Below are positions 48,940 to 57,621 of a stretch of 64,000 bases of DNA, piece by piece. The stretch's first letter is position 1; each line of letters opens with the position of its first letter. The stretch comes from Kutzneria buriramensis. GTDB lineage: Bacteria; Actinomycetota; Actinomycetes; Mycobacteriales; Pseudonocardiaceae. The stretch covers positions 248,001 through 312,000 of the forward strand of contig NZ_QUNO01000004.1 in the NCBI RefSeq assembly GCF_003387475.1, in the 5' to 3' direction. The position numbers and the translations under genes are program-made. The notes beneath the pieces were generated by a model. It did not search any database. It had not been told where the DNA came from and was given only the letters and a program-made list of their open reading frames with translations.

Positions 48940-49812
48940 GTGAAAGCGACGGCCGTCGTCACGGCGTACCACCCCGATGACCGGCTGGCCGCGGTGGTGG
49001 AGTCGGCGCTGAAGAGCTGCGAGACGGTCATCGTCTCCGACAACACGCCCCCCGGGTCCACCTCGGCCGCGGCCGGGCTGTCCGACCCGCGCGTGACCGT
49101 CCTGACCAACGGCAGCAACCGCGGCCTGGCCGGCGCCTTGAACGCCGCCGTGGCGCAGTTGCCGGCCGACACCGACACCGTGCTGTTCCTGGACCAGGAC
49201 TCGGTGCTGCCGGCCGAGCTGGTGCCGTCGCTGGCCGTGCACCTGGAGGCGGACAGCCGCATCGGCGTCGTCGCGCCGACGCCGTGGGACGCCGAGCACG
49301 GCGGCTCGTACGAGAAGGCCGCCGCGACCGGCCCGACGCTGGCCGACCGGGACGGCGTGATGACCTCCGGCATGCTGGTCCGCCGCGCCTGCCTGGACGC
49401 CGTCGGCCCGTTCCGCGAGGACTTCTTCGTGGACTGGGTCGACTTCGACTTCTGCATGCGGGCCCGCGCCAAGGGCTACCGCGTCGTGCAGGACACCACC
49501 GTGCGGCTGCCGCACTCGCTGGGCGACCGCCGCGAGCACCGGCTCGGCCCGTGGACGGTGCACGTGCTGCACTACCCGGTGTGGCGGCACTACTGGGTCG
49601 CCCGCAACAGCACGGTGCTGGCCCGCGAGCAGCGCAACGCGTGGTCGCTGTCGGCGGCGCTGTACCTGGCCCGCTGGACGTTCAACACCGCCGTCTTCGA
49701 ACCGCGCCGGCGCACGCACGTGCCCGCGCTGCTGCGCGGCTTCGCCGACGGCCTCACCGGCCGGTTCAGCGCGAAGTACCTGCCGGCCGGGGCCCAGTAC
49801 TCCGCGCGCTGA
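48940..49812 (+). CDS. GT2 glycosyltransferase, DQDS type
   Basis: 290 residues. Same landmark series as the gene at 38493: AVVTAYHPDDRLAAVV, VIVSDNTPPG, NRGLAGALNAAV, LFLDQDSVLP, MTSGMLVRR, FFVDWVDFDFCMRAR and LPHSLGDRREHRLG. Probably a dTDP-rhamnosyltransferase. The GTG at 48940 is the natural N-terminus and has a -10 7 nt upstream. Followed after 33 bases by a closely similar gene, so a tandem duplication is likely. Confidence 0.87.
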   Translation: MKATAVVTAYHPDDRLAAVVESALKSCETVIVSDNTPPGSTSAAAGLSDPRVTVLTNGSNRGLAGALNAAVAQLPADTDTVLFLDQDSVLPAELVPSLAVHLEADSRIGVVAPTPWDAEHGGSYEKAAATGPTLADRDGVMTSGMLVRRACLDAVGPFREDFFVDWVDFDFCMRARAKGYRVVQDTTVRLPHSLGDRREHRLGPWTVHVLHYPVWRHYWVARNSTVLAREQRNAWSLSAALYLARWTFNTAVFEPRRRTHVPALLRGFADGLTGRFSAKYLPAGAQYSAR

Positions 49813-49845
49813 GCCGCGCCCGATCCGAGGGAGCCCGTACCCGCG

Positions 49846-50745
49846 ATGGCCGAACCCGTCATCACCGCCGTCGTCACCGCCTACCACCCGGATCAGCGGC
49901 TGGCCGCGGTGCTCGACGCCGCCCTGGTGACCTGCGCGGACGTGCTCGTCGTCGACAACACGCCCAAGGGCGAGGAGTCGCTGACCGACACCTTCACCGA
50001 CGCCCGCGTGCGGGTGCTGCGGTCGGGCCGCAACGGCGGGCTGGCCGGCGCGCTCAACGACGCGGTGCGCGAGCTGCCGGCCGCCACCGACGCGGCGCTG
50101 CTGCTGGACCAGGACTCGACGCTGCCCGACGGCATGGTCGCCGCGCTGGCCGCGCACCTGGCCGACCCGAGCATCGGCGCGGTCGCCCCGACGCCGGTCG
50201 ACATCGCCGACGGCCGCAGCTACGAGCGGTTCGCGCCGACGGGCAGTGGGCTGGCCGACCGGGACACGGTGATCACCTCCGGCATGCTGGTCCGGCGCTC
50301 GGCGCTGACCGCGGTCGGCGGCTTCCGGGACGAGTTCTTCGTCGACTGGGTGGACAACGACTTCTGCCTTCGGTTGCGGCGCAAGGGCATTCGCATCGTG
50401 CAGGACCTGAACACGGTGCTGCCGCACTCGATCGGCGACCGCCGCGAGCACAAGGTCGGGCCGTTCACCTTCCGGGTGCTGCGGTACGCGCCGTGGCGGC
50501 ACTACTGGATCACCCGCAACGGTGTCGTGATGATCAAGGAACACGTCGGCGCGAACCCGAAGTGGGCGCTGATGGCGTTGCTCTACATCGGACGGCAGGC
50601 GGTCACCACCGCGCTGTTCGAGCCGAAGCGGTCGGCCACGCTGCCGGCGATCCTGCGCGGCATCCGCGACGGGCTCACCAATCGCACGACGCTGGCGTAC
50701 CTGCCGAAGGGCGCCGACTACCGCGAGCCGGCGCGCAGCCGCTAG
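49846..50745 (+). CDS. GT2 glycosyltransferase, DQDS type
   Basis: 299 residues, paralogue of the preceding gene: AVVTAYHPDQRLAAVL, VLVVDNTPKG, NGGLAGALNDAV, LLLDQDSTLP, ITSGMLVRR, FFVDWVDNDFCLRLRR and LPHSIGDRREHKVG. Different acidic and polar residues around the acceptor side suggest a different linkage. The 3' end overlaps the convergent SARP gene by 4 bases. Rhamnosyltransferase by motif; exact donor not provable. Confidence 0.87.
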   Translation: MAEPVITAVVTAYHPDQRLAAVLDAALVTCADVLVVDNTPKGEESLTDTFTDARVRVLRSGRNGGLAGALNDAVRELPAATDAALLLDQDSTLPDGMVAALAAHLADPSIGAVAPTPVDIADGRSYERFAPTGSGLADRDTVITSGMLVRRSALTAVGGFRDEFFVDWVDNDFCLRLRRKGIRIVQDLNTVLPHSIGDRREHKVGPFTFRVLRYAPWRHYWITRNGVVMIKEHVGANPKWALMALLYIGRQAVTTALFEPKRSATLPAILRGIRDGLTNRTTLAYLPKGADYREPARSR

Positions 50746-53700
50746 CGCGTCACGCCGCCGGCCACGCTCGGCCGCGGCTCCATGGCCTCGTGGCTGCCGT
50801 GCCGCTCGAAGGTTTCCCTTGCGGTGGCCCACATCGCGTCCGCCTGGTCGACACGGCCGGTCAAGGCCAGCACCGTCGACAGGTCACGCATGGTGCGCGC
50901 CTGCCACAGCGGCAGCGCCAACGCCGTCCACCACTGCAACGACCGCTGGAGGTGCTGCTCGGCGTCGTCGAGCCGGCCGGCGGCCAGATCGAGCTCGCCC
51001 AGGGTGCGCAGCACCAGCGCCTGGCCGAAGCCGTCCTGGAGCTGGCTGCACGTCTCCAGGCCGTCCAGCAGCGCCGCGTGTTCCTCGTCGCCACGGCCCT
51101 GACGGATGCGGACCTTCGCCAGCGCCTGCACGGTGTACACGAGCATGTGCGGGTCGCCCAGCTCCACCATCAGGCGCAGCGCCGAGCCGCAGTACGTGGC
51201 CGCGGCGGTCAGATCGCCCAGTCCGCGGTGGGCGATGCCGATGGCTCTGAGCGCCAGCGCCTCGCCGAAGCGGTTGTCGCACTCCTGGTAGTGCACCAGG
51301 GCGCGCTCGTACTCGCGGATGCCGGCGGCGAAGTCGCCCTGCTCGACGTGGATCATGGCGATGCCGTGCGCCACCCGGCCGTGGACCTGCGGCGGGTGCG
51401 CCGGCGTCAACGCCGACAGCACCGCCCGCATGGACCGCATCGCGTCCGTGAGCTCGCCCCGCTCCCGCTGCACGGTGGCCAGGTCGAGGTTGGTCATGGT
51501 GATCGCGTCGGCGTCCCCGAGCCGGTCGTAGATCTCCAGCGCCCGCCCGTAGTAGTCGCCGGCCTCGTCCAGCCGGTCCTGCTCCTGACGCAGCCGGCCC
51601 AGGCCGACGTACAGCGAGGCCTTGCTGGCCTCGTCGCCGGCCAGGTCGGCGGCGCGCAGCGCGGCCGAGTGCGTCTGCCACCACTGGTCGAACTGGTTGC
51701 GCGCGGTGAACACCGAGGCCGACAGCGCCGCGGCCAGACTGGTCGACGCCGTCACCAGGCCCAGCTCGCTGGCCCGCTCGACCAGCGTCACGAACACCGA
51801 GCGCTCGGCGTCGAACCAGCCGACGGGGTCGGCGGCGAGCCGGGCCAGCGTGCCCGAATCCATGGCGTTGTCGCGCGCGAGCAGGCGTGCCGACCAGCCG
51901 CGGGGCATGTGCGAGGTGGCCTCGTCGACCATGGCGACGGCGCACTGGACGACCCGCTCCAGGCTCGCCAGCGCCTCCGCCGGTGACTCCTCGGCCTCGG
52001 CCCGCTCGGTGGCGAACGCCCTGGTCAGGTCGTGCAGCTGGTAGCGGGGCGAGCCGGTCGCGTCGACCAGAGCGGTGTCCAGCAGGTAGCTGTCGGCGAG
52101 CCGCTCCAGGATCCGGTCCGCGGCCGGCACGTCCACGTCGAGCAGCGGGGCGACGAACCAGGAGGCGAACTCCATCGTGCCCAGCCAGCCCAGCATGCGC
52201 AGCGTGTGCCGGCCGGCGTCGGTGAGGCCCTCGTAACTGAGCAAAAGGCTGCCGCGGACCTCCATGTCGCCCACGGACAGCTCGTCGAGCAGTTGGTGGC
52301 GCTCCCGCAGCCGCGTCGCCATCAGCCGCAGCGGCCACTGCGGTCGCGCCGCCAGCCGGGCACCGCTGATGCGCACCGCCAGCGGCAGGTGGCCGCACAG
52401 TCGGACGATGTCCGCCGCCGCGTCGGGTTCCCGGGCGACGCGGTCCGTGCCGACCAGTGTCTCCAGCAGCGCCGTCGCCTCGGCCTCGGCGAACACCGCC
52501 AGGTCCACGTGCGTCGCCCCGGCCAGCGCCGGCAGCCGCCGCCGGCTCGTCACGACCACCGCGCATCCCGGGCCGCCCGGCAGCAGGTCGCGCACGTGCC
52601 GCTCGTCGGCGGCGTCGTCCAGCACGATCAACACGCGCCGGTCGGCGAGGATCGTGCGGAACTGGTTCGCCCTTTCCTCCAGGCCGTCCGGGATGGCCGG
52701 CGCCGGCACGCCCAGCGCGCGGAGGAAGCGCGCCAGCACCTCGGCCGGTTCGGCCGAGGTCGCGTGCACGCCACGCAGGTTCACGTACAGCTGGCCGTCC
52801 GGGAAGCTGTCCCGCACCTCGTGCGCCACGTGCACGGCCAGGGCACTCTTGCCCGCGCCGGGCGTCGCGGCGATCACACAGACCGTCGTGACGCTCGCTG
52901 GCGTGGTCAACCGATTGCGCAGCAGCTCGAACTCCGCCTCGCGGCCGGTGAAGTCGGCGACGTCCGGCGGCAGCTGCTGCGGGGCCGCTTTCGGCTCGGC
53001 GGCCGGTGGTTCGGGTTTCGGTTCCTCGACGGTCGGGCGCTGCACCTCGCCGCGCAGGATCTGCGTGTGCACGGCCCGGAACTCGGGGCTGGGCTCCACG
53101 CCGAGCTCGTCGATCAGCAGCCGGCGGGCGGTCTCGTAGCTGTCCAACGCCTCGGCCTGCCGGCCGGCTTGGTAGAGCGCGAGCATCAGCTGCCAGCGCG
53201 GGCGTTCGCGCAGCGGGTGGGCGTCGACCGCCGCGGCCAGCTCAGCGATCAGCTGCGGGCCGTGGCCCAGCTTGAGCTCCGCCTCCACGCGGTTCTCGGT
53301 CGCGCTCAGGCGCAGCTGCTCCATGCGATCGCGCTCGCGCTCGGCCCACGCCCCGTCGACACCGCCCAGTGCCGTGCCGCGCCACAGACCCAGCGCCGCC
53401 CCCAGCAGCGCGCTGGCCTCGGCATGCCGCTCCGCCGCGGCCGCGTCCCGCGCGGCGGCGACGGCCACCAGGAACTCGTTCAGGTCGACCTCTTCCGGCG
53501 GGAGCGCCAGCTCGTAGCCGGACGGGCGTCTCAGGATGACGCCGTCGCCGAGGACCTTGCGCAGCGTCGAGACGTAGGAGTGCACGCTGGCCCGGGCGCT
53601 GTCCGGCGGATTGTCGCCCCACAGCACGTCGACGAGGGTTTCGGTGCCCACCACATGACCGGCGTTCACCGCCAGCACGGCCAGCAGCGACCGTGGCTTG

Positions 53701-53768
53701 CGCCCGCTGATCTCGACGACACCGCCGTCCGAATGGGCGCACACCGAACCCAGGAGCCGCACGCGCAA
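50742..53768 (-). CDS. AfsR/SARP-family regulator with NB-ARC and TPR domains
   Basis: 1008 residues. An OmpR-type winged HTH (1-95) and bacterial transcriptional activator domain (about 100-245) make the SARP part. A Pro/Glu linker is followed by an NB-ARC ATPase with P-loop ATPGAGKS near 305, and a long TPR region (about 650-980). Such proteins activate secondary-metabolite or developmental genes. The start is an unusual TTG at 53768: GGGGGG lies 7 nt upstream and the protein then begins L-R-V-R-L-L-G as SARPs do. GTG 53762 is the alternative. Divergence from no gene and closeness to the secreted enzymes suggest, without proof, that it regulates them. Confidence 0.9.
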   Translation of the reverse strand: MRVRLLGSVCAHSDGGVVEISGRKPRSLLAVLAVNAGHVVGTETLVDVLWGDNPPDSARASVHSYVSTLRKVLGDGVILRRPSGYELALPPEEVDLNEFLVAVAAARDAAAAERHAEASALLGAALGLWRGTALGGVDGAWAERERDRMEQLRLSATENRVEAELKLGHGPQLIAELAAAVDAHPLRERPRWQLMLALYQAGRQAEALDSYETARRLLIDELGVEPSPEFRAVHTQILRGEVQRPTVEEPKPEPPAAEPKAAPQQLPPDVADFTGREAEFELLRNRLTTPASVTTVCVIAATPGAGKSALAVHVAHEVRDSFPDGQLYVNLRGVHATSAEPAEVLARFLRALGVPAPAIPDGLEERANQFRTILADRRVLIVLDDAADERHVRDLLPGGPGCAVVVTSRRRLPALAGATHVDLAVFAEAEATALLETLVGTDRVAREPDAAADIVRLCGHLPLAVRISGARLAARPQWPLRLMATRLRERHQLLDELSVGDMEVRGSLLLSYEGLTDAGRHTLRMLGWLGTMEFASWFVAPLLDVDVPAADRILERLADSYLLDTALVDATGSPRYQLHDLTRAFATERAEAEESPAEALASLERVVQCAVAMVDEATSHMPRGWSARLLARDNAMDSGTLARLAADPVGWFDAERSVFVTLVERASELGLVTASTSLAAALSASVFTARNQFDQWWQTHSAALRAADLAGDEASKASLYVGLGRLRQEQDRLDEAGDYYGRALEIYDRLGDADAITMTNLDLATVQRERGELTDAMRSMRAVLSALTPAHPPQVHGRVAHGIAMIHVEQGDFAAGIREYERALVHYQECDNRFGEALALRAIGIAHRGLGDLTAAATYCGSALRLMVELGDPHMLVYTVQALAKVRIRQGRGDEEHAALLDGLETCSQLQDGFGQALVLRTLGELDLAAGRLDDAEQHLQRSLQWWTALALPLWQARTMRDLSTVLALTGRVDQADAMWATARETFERHGSHEAMEPRPSVAGGVTR

Positions 53769-53944
53769 ACCTGATCCCCCCTCAAGGCTCGGTACCCAAC
53801 CCTGTGGGGCGTCCGACCCGTTGTCAATGAACGGCTGTCCACGAAAATCCCGGGCCGTGGACCAGCACGTCACCAGGACGCGCACAGCCCGGCAACCGTT
53901 GCGTGGCAACAGGTCGCCGGGCCGGACAAGAGGGACGAAAGGGC

Positions 53945-53980
53945 GCCGCCCGGCGGGTCTGGGGGGACCCGCCGGGCGGC
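53945..53980 (-). terminator. Terminator after the CHAP gene
   Basis: A perfect 15-bp inverted repeat, arms 53945-53959 and 53966-53980, with a 6-base loop, 20 bases past the minus-strand stop at 54001. In the minus RNA, GCCCUUUCG follows. The rest of 53769-53944 holds no recognisable gene. Confidence 0.75.
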
Positions 53981-54000
53981 TGTGGGGAGTGGACAGGTGG

Positions 54001-55443
54001 TCAGGCGAGGGTGTCCAGGTGCATGTCGCCGTTCGGCATGCCGGCGATGGAGATCGCCACCACGCCGCCGCCGTTGTCGGCGACCTTGGCGCCCTGCCAG
54101 GAGCCGTCGGCGGCGTACCGGATGTTGTCGTAGACGGTGCCCTCGACCAGGGTCTCCAGGTGCAGGTCGCCGTTCGGCATCGCGGTGATCGCCATCTCGT
54201 TCACGATCGCGCCGTTGTCGGACTCCTTCGCGCCCTGCCAGCCGCTGGTGGCCGCGTAGCGGATGTTGTCGTAGACGTGACCGTTGGACAGCGTCTCCAC
54301 GTGCAGGTCACCGTTGGGCATGGCAGCCGCGGACACCGCCGAGACGGTCGCGCCGTTGTCGGCCTCCTGCGCGCCCTGCCAGTGGCCGTCGCTGGCGAAC
54401 CGGATGTTGTCGTACACGTGGCCGCCGGACACGGTCTCCAGGTGCAGGTCGCCGTTGGGCATGCCGGCGATGGAGAGGGCGGAGACGGTCGCGCCGTTGT
54501 CGGCGATCCGGGCGCCCTGCCAGCCGCCGGTGGCCGCGTAGCGGATGTTGTCGTAGACGTGGCCGCCGGTCAGGGTCTCCAGGTGCAGGTCGCCGTTGGG
54601 CATCGCGGCCACCGCGATGGCGTCCACGTGCCCTCCGTTGTCCGCGACCTGCGCGCCCTGCCAGTGGCCGTCGCTGGCGAACCGGATGTTGTCGTAGACG
54701 ATGCCGCCGGCCAGCGTCTCGACGTGCAGGTCGCCGTTGGGCATGGCGGCCGACGCGACGGCCTGGATGCCGTTGCCGGGGTCGGCGACCTTCGGCTGCT
54801 GCCAGCCGCCGGTGGCCGCGTAGCGGATGTTGTCGTAGACCTTGCCGGTGGGCGCGGGGGCCGTCGAACCGCCGGTCACGCCCCGCGGGCTGACGTAGCC
54901 GGAGATGTTCATGCCCATCTTGGAGCTGTAGCCGATCGCCCCGGAGTAGTTGGAGTCCTGCACGACGGTCGAGGTCGCCGCCCAGTTGCCTTCGACACCG
55001 TTCTCGTCGCCGCCGATCGTGGTGATGTTGCCGCCGCTGACCCCGGTGACGATCGCGACGTGGTCGGCGTAGCCGTTGCCGCTGTAGTTGAACAGCACCG
55101 CGTCGCCGACGTGCGGGGTGTCGTGCATCGCGCCGTAGATCGCGAAGCTGCCGGCGCCGGCGGTCAGACCGGTCACGTTGGCCCCGGCCTGAGCCCATAC
55201 CCACTTGGCGAAGTCGGAGCACCAGAACTCGGGACTGCCACCGGAGCCTGTGCAGCTGCTGCCGTATCCGACGCCACCGGCGGTGTTCGTCGAGCAGGCC
55301 TTCTTGCCGAGGTTGGCGGCGGCGATCGAGGCGATGTCGGCCGGGGTGCCGGCACTCGCGGCGGTGGCGGTGAGCAGGCCGGCGGCCGGGACCAGCACGG
55401 CGAGGGAGGCGAGGACGGACAGGGCACGGGTCTTCTTGGACAT
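54001..55443 (-). CDS. Secreted CHAP-domain protein with six VYDNIR repeats
   Basis: 480 residues. Signal peptide 1-31 (ends ATAASAG). A CHAP-type cysteine amidase/endopeptidase domain (about 35-175): catalytic Cys75 in FWCSDFAKWVW, His128 in YADHVAIVTG, and HVGDAVLFNYSG between them. A short Thr/Ala/Pro linker precedes six 47-residue repeats (200-480), each starting xVYDNIR(Y/F)A and ending MPNGDLHLETL. The repeats probably form a six-bladed propeller or similar sugar-binding fold. Predicted role: cleavage of wall peptides while bound to a wall glycan. Lies 42 bases downstream of the SpoIID-type gene. Confidence 0.88.
   Translation of the reverse strand: MSKKTRALSVLASLAVLVPAAGLLTATAASAGTPADIASIAAANLGKKACSTNTAGGVGYGSSCTGSGGSPEFWCSDFAKWVWAQAGANVTGLTAGAGSFAIYGAMHDTPHVGDAVLFNYSGNGYADHVAIVTGVSGGNITTIGGDENGVEGNWAATSTVVQDSNYSGAIGYSSKMGMNISGYVSPRGVTGGSTAPAPTGKVYDNIRYAATGGWQQPKVADPGNGIQAVASAAMPNGDLHVETLAGGIVYDNIRFASDGHWQGAQVADNGGHVDAIAVAAMPNGDLHLETLTGGHVYDNIRYAATGGWQGARIADNGATVSALSIAGMPNGDLHLETVSGGHVYDNIRFASDGHWQGAQEADNGATVSAVSAAAMPNGDLHVETLSNGHVYDNIRYAATSGWQGAKESDNGAIVNEMAITAMPNGDLHLETLVEGTVYDNIRYAADGSWQGAKVADNGGGVVAISIAGMPNGDMHLDTLA
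54004..54846 (-). repeat. Six tandem 141-bp coding repeats (VYDNIR module), copy set 1
   Basis: Six copies of a 47-codon unit in the CHAP gene. Consensus elements: VYDNIRxAxxGxWQ, ADNG, AMPNGD(L/M)HLETL. Units with FASDGHWQGAQ and YAATGGWQ alternate, so sets of two may have been duplicated. Confidence 0.9.
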
Positions 55444-55485
55444 GACTTTTCCTTTCGAGGCTTCAGGATTTGTGGGAGGTGGCGC

Positions 55486-57006
55486 TCAGACGAGGGTGTC
55501 GAGGTGCATGTCCCCGTTGGGCATGCCGGTGATCGAGATGCCCTGCACGTGCCCGCCGTTGTCGGCGACCTGGGCCTGCTGCCAGTGGCCGTCGGTGGCG
55601 TAGCGGATGTTGTCGTAGACGACGCCGTTGACCAGCGTCTCGAGGTGCATGTCGCCGTTGGGCATGGCGGCGATGGAGATGGCCTGGACGGCGGCGCCGT
55701 TGTCGGCGACCTTCGGCTGCTGCCAGCCGCCGGTGGCCGCGTAGCGGATGTTGTCGTAGACGTGCCCGCCGGTCAGCGTCTCGAGGTGCAGGTCCCCGTT
55801 GGGCATCGCGGCGACCGCGATGGCGTCCACGTGGCCGCCGTTGTCGGCGACCTGGGGCTGCTGCCAGGCGCCGGTGGCGGCGTAGCGGATGTTGTCGTAG
55901 ACGACGCCGTTGACCAGGGTGTCGAGGTGCAGGTCGCCGTTGGGCATGCCCGCGATGGCGATGGCCTGCACGTGGCCGCCGTTGTCGGCGACCTGAGCGC
56001 CCTGCCAGTGGCCGTCGGTGGCGAAGCGGATGTTGTCGTAGACCACGCCGCCGGTCAGGGTCTCCAGGTGCAGGTCGCCGTTCGGCATGGCCGCGGCCGC
56101 GATGGCTTGCACGTGCCCGCCGTTGTCGGCCTCGCGGGCGCCCTGCCAGTGGCCGTCGCTGGCGAACCTGATGTTGTCGTAGACGATGCCGGCGCTCAGC
56201 GTCAGCAGGTGCATGTCGCCGTTGGGCATGCCCACCGCGACCGACGAGTTGACCGCGCCGCCGTTGTCGGCGACCTTCGGCTGCTGCCAGCCGCCGGTGG
56301 CGGCGTAGCGGATGTTGTCGTAGACGTCGCCCACCAGCGTCGACGTGGGCTGGGAGAGGGTGATCCCCGAGTAGTAGGTGTTCAGGATCTGGGCGTAGTT
56401 CTCGCCGGCCTGGGCGCAGCTCTGCGAGCCCCACTGGCTGGCCTTGGTGCCGTCGGCGCCCGCGCCGCAGGCCTCGCCGGTGTTGCCGGTCAGCGTGGCG
56501 CGGTACTGGGCCTCCATCACGGCGCCGCCGCGGCGCAGCACGATACCCCAGGTGTCGTCGACCGCCGCGTCCGTCGACGGCTGGTGGCTGCCGGCCTTGT
56601 ACACCTGCGAGTTGGTGTTGTCGTAGACGTCGAAGCACTGGCCGTTGGCGGAGCGGTCGCCGGAGTGGTTGGCCCAGTACCAGGCGTAGCTCTTCGCGGC
56701 GATCGCGCCGGCCCGCAGGGCCTGCGGGTTCCAGCCGGCGATCCACTCGTTGGGCAGCACGTCCTTGACGTAGGTCTTGAAGTCGACGGTGGAGACCTGC
56801 CCGGAGCTGAGCAGCACGCGGATCGTCGACGGCGGGTTCTGGTCGTCGTAGTGGCCGCCGCAGCCGGTGCTCGCGAACGGCGTCACTGCGTTGTTCATGG
56901 TGTCCGGAATGACCGTCGCCGCCGGCGCTGCCATTGCCGCCGGCGCTGCGAGCGCCCCGGCGAGCGCGAAGGCGATGCCCGTTGCGCCTAAGATTCCTGA
57001 CCTCAT
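55486..57006 (-). CDS. Secreted SpoIID/LytB-domain protein with six VYDNIR repeats
   Basis: 506 residues. Signal peptide near 1-27 (ends AAMAA). A SpoIID/LytB domain (about 60-215): VDFKTYVKDVLPNEW then NPQALRAGAIAAKSYAWYW, and a Cys pair around residues 124-180. SpoIID proteins cleave glycan strands lacking stem peptides. Six 47-residue repeats (226-506) match those of the CHAP protein. The two wall enzymes are adjacent in one operon and share the targeting module. ATG 57006; GGGAAG lies 5-10 bases upstream. A conserved motif lies at 57067. Confidence 0.88.
   Translation of the reverse strand: MRSGILGATGIAFALAGALAAPAAMAAPAATVIPDTMNNAVTPFASTGCGGHYDDQNPPSTIRVLLSSGQVSTVDFKTYVKDVLPNEWIAGWNPQALRAGAIAAKSYAWYWANHSGDRSANGQCFDVYDNTNSQVYKAGSHQPSTDAAVDDTWGIVLRRGGAVMEAQYRATLTGNTGEACGAGADGTKASQWGSQSCAQAGENYAQILNTYYSGITLSQPTSTLVGDVYDNIRYAATGGWQQPKVADNGGAVNSSVAVGMPNGDMHLLTLSAGIVYDNIRFASDGHWQGAREADNGGHVQAIAAAAMPNGDLHLETLTGGVVYDNIRFATDGHWQGAQVADNGGHVQAIAIAGMPNGDLHLDTLVNGVVYDNIRYAATGAWQQPQVADNGGHVDAIAVAAMPNGDLHLETLTGGHVYDNIRYAATGGWQQPKVADNGAAVQAISIAAMPNGDMHLETLVNGVVYDNIRYATDGHWQQAQVADNGGHVQGISITGMPNGDMHLDTLV
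55489..56331 (-). repeat. Six tandem 141-bp coding repeats (VYDNIR module), copy set 2
   Basis: Six copies of the same 47-codon unit found in the downstream CHAP gene, with very similar sequence within and between the genes. This points to recent duplication or gene conversion. Confidence 0.9.
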
Positions 57007-57066
57007 TTCGGCTTCCCTTTCCTCGTTCCCCTGGTGACAGGGAGAACGTTATGGGCCGCCTCTATG

Positions 57067-57080
57067 GGAAACCTTGAGGT
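57067..57080. promoter_or_regulatory. Shared motif upstream of the wall-enzyme operon
   Basis: GGAAACCTTGAGGT on the plus strand, 61 bases before the SpoIID-type start. It recurs with one change at 60572. An imperfect inverted copy (ACCTCGAGGTT) lies at about 57105-57115. Candidate operator. Confidence 0.5.
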
Positions 57081-57130
57081 GATCTCGACGTCGATCTCCA
57101 GGAGACCTCGAGGTTGCCTTTGTCGAGCAT

Positions 57131-57165
57131 GAAAAATGGCCCCTCGCCTGGGCGAGGGGCCATTT
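57131..57165 (-). terminator. Rho-independent terminator after the IstA-like gene
   Basis: A 15-bp inverted repeat AAATGGCCCCTCGCC/GGCGAGGGGCCATTT with a minimal loop. In the minus-strand RNA it ends in UUUUUC. It lies 13 bases after the stop of the HTH gene. Confidence 0.85.
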
Positions 57166-57177
57166 CGGGTGCCGGTG

Positions 57178-57621
57178 TCAGCAGGCGTTCTGGTTGCTGA
57201 GGTTCTGCCTTGACCAGCGCTTCAGCGACGCGACGCTGACGCTGCTGCGGCGCTCCGCCCGCAGTCGGCGCCAGATGGACTCGTAACTGTGGCCGCTGCG
57301 CCGCATTTCCCGGATCAGCGCGCCGTGATTGTCGAGATCGTGCCACGTGGTGCGCAGTAGCGGATTCTCGATCTCCGGATAGTGCCGGCAGACCAGCTCG
57401 CGCCACTCGGTCGACGTCACCTCGCCGATGCCGGGTCGAATGCCGGCGTCCGTCGCGCACTGGACGTACTTGCGTACGGTTTTGCGGTCCACGCCGGCCG
57501 TCGCGGCGATTTCGGTGACTGTGTGGCCGTTGTGCCAGCCGCGCAGCATCTCAACGATCTGTGTGGTGGTGAACGTCCGTCGACCCATGATTCTTCGCAC
57601 CTCGGTGATTCGTGTCGTCAT
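57178..57621 (-). CDS. Stand-alone IstA-like helix-turn-helix protein
   Basis: 147 residues. It matches the N-terminal DNA-binding part of IS21-type IstA transposases: TTTQIVEMLRGWHNGHTVTEIAA, GVDRKTVRKYV, then PEIENPLLRTTWHDLDNH, SYESIWRRLRAE and SVASLKRWSRQNL. The DDE integrase domain is absent and there is no IstB gene. The frame ends cleanly before a terminator. Its ATG overlaps the rhamnosidase stop as ATGA (57618-57621); an internal ATG at 57588 is possible. Either a decayed element or, as the coupling suggests, a domesticated DNA-binding protein. Confidence 0.75.
   Translation of the reverse strand: MTTRITEVRRIMGRRTFTTTQIVEMLRGWHNGHTVTEIAATAGVDRKTVRKYVQCATDAGIRPGIGEVTSTEWRELVCRHYPEIENPLLRTTWHDLDNHGALIREMRRSGHSYESIWRRLRAERRSSVSVASLKRWSRQNLSNQNAC

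Noticed and set aside
49284-51986. 900-codon plus-strand frame spanning two genes
   Set aside because: Shadow of the DQDS glycosyltransferase genes and antisense of the SARP gene; no recognisable protein.
54004-56331. Regular 141-bp periodicity that could suggest a CRISPR array or satellite
   Set aside because: The period is a whole number of codons, the frame stays open and the repeats encode a conserved protein module; no spacer-like unique segments.
53698-56991. 1097-codon plus-strand frame with regular Val/Asp/His repeats
   Set aside because: Its repeats are the reverse image of the VYDNIR repeats of the two secreted wall enzymes, which have signal peptides and catalytic motifs.
57178-57621. 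Complete IS21 insertion sequence
   Set aside because: No integrase domain, no istB and no terminal inverted repeats seen around it.
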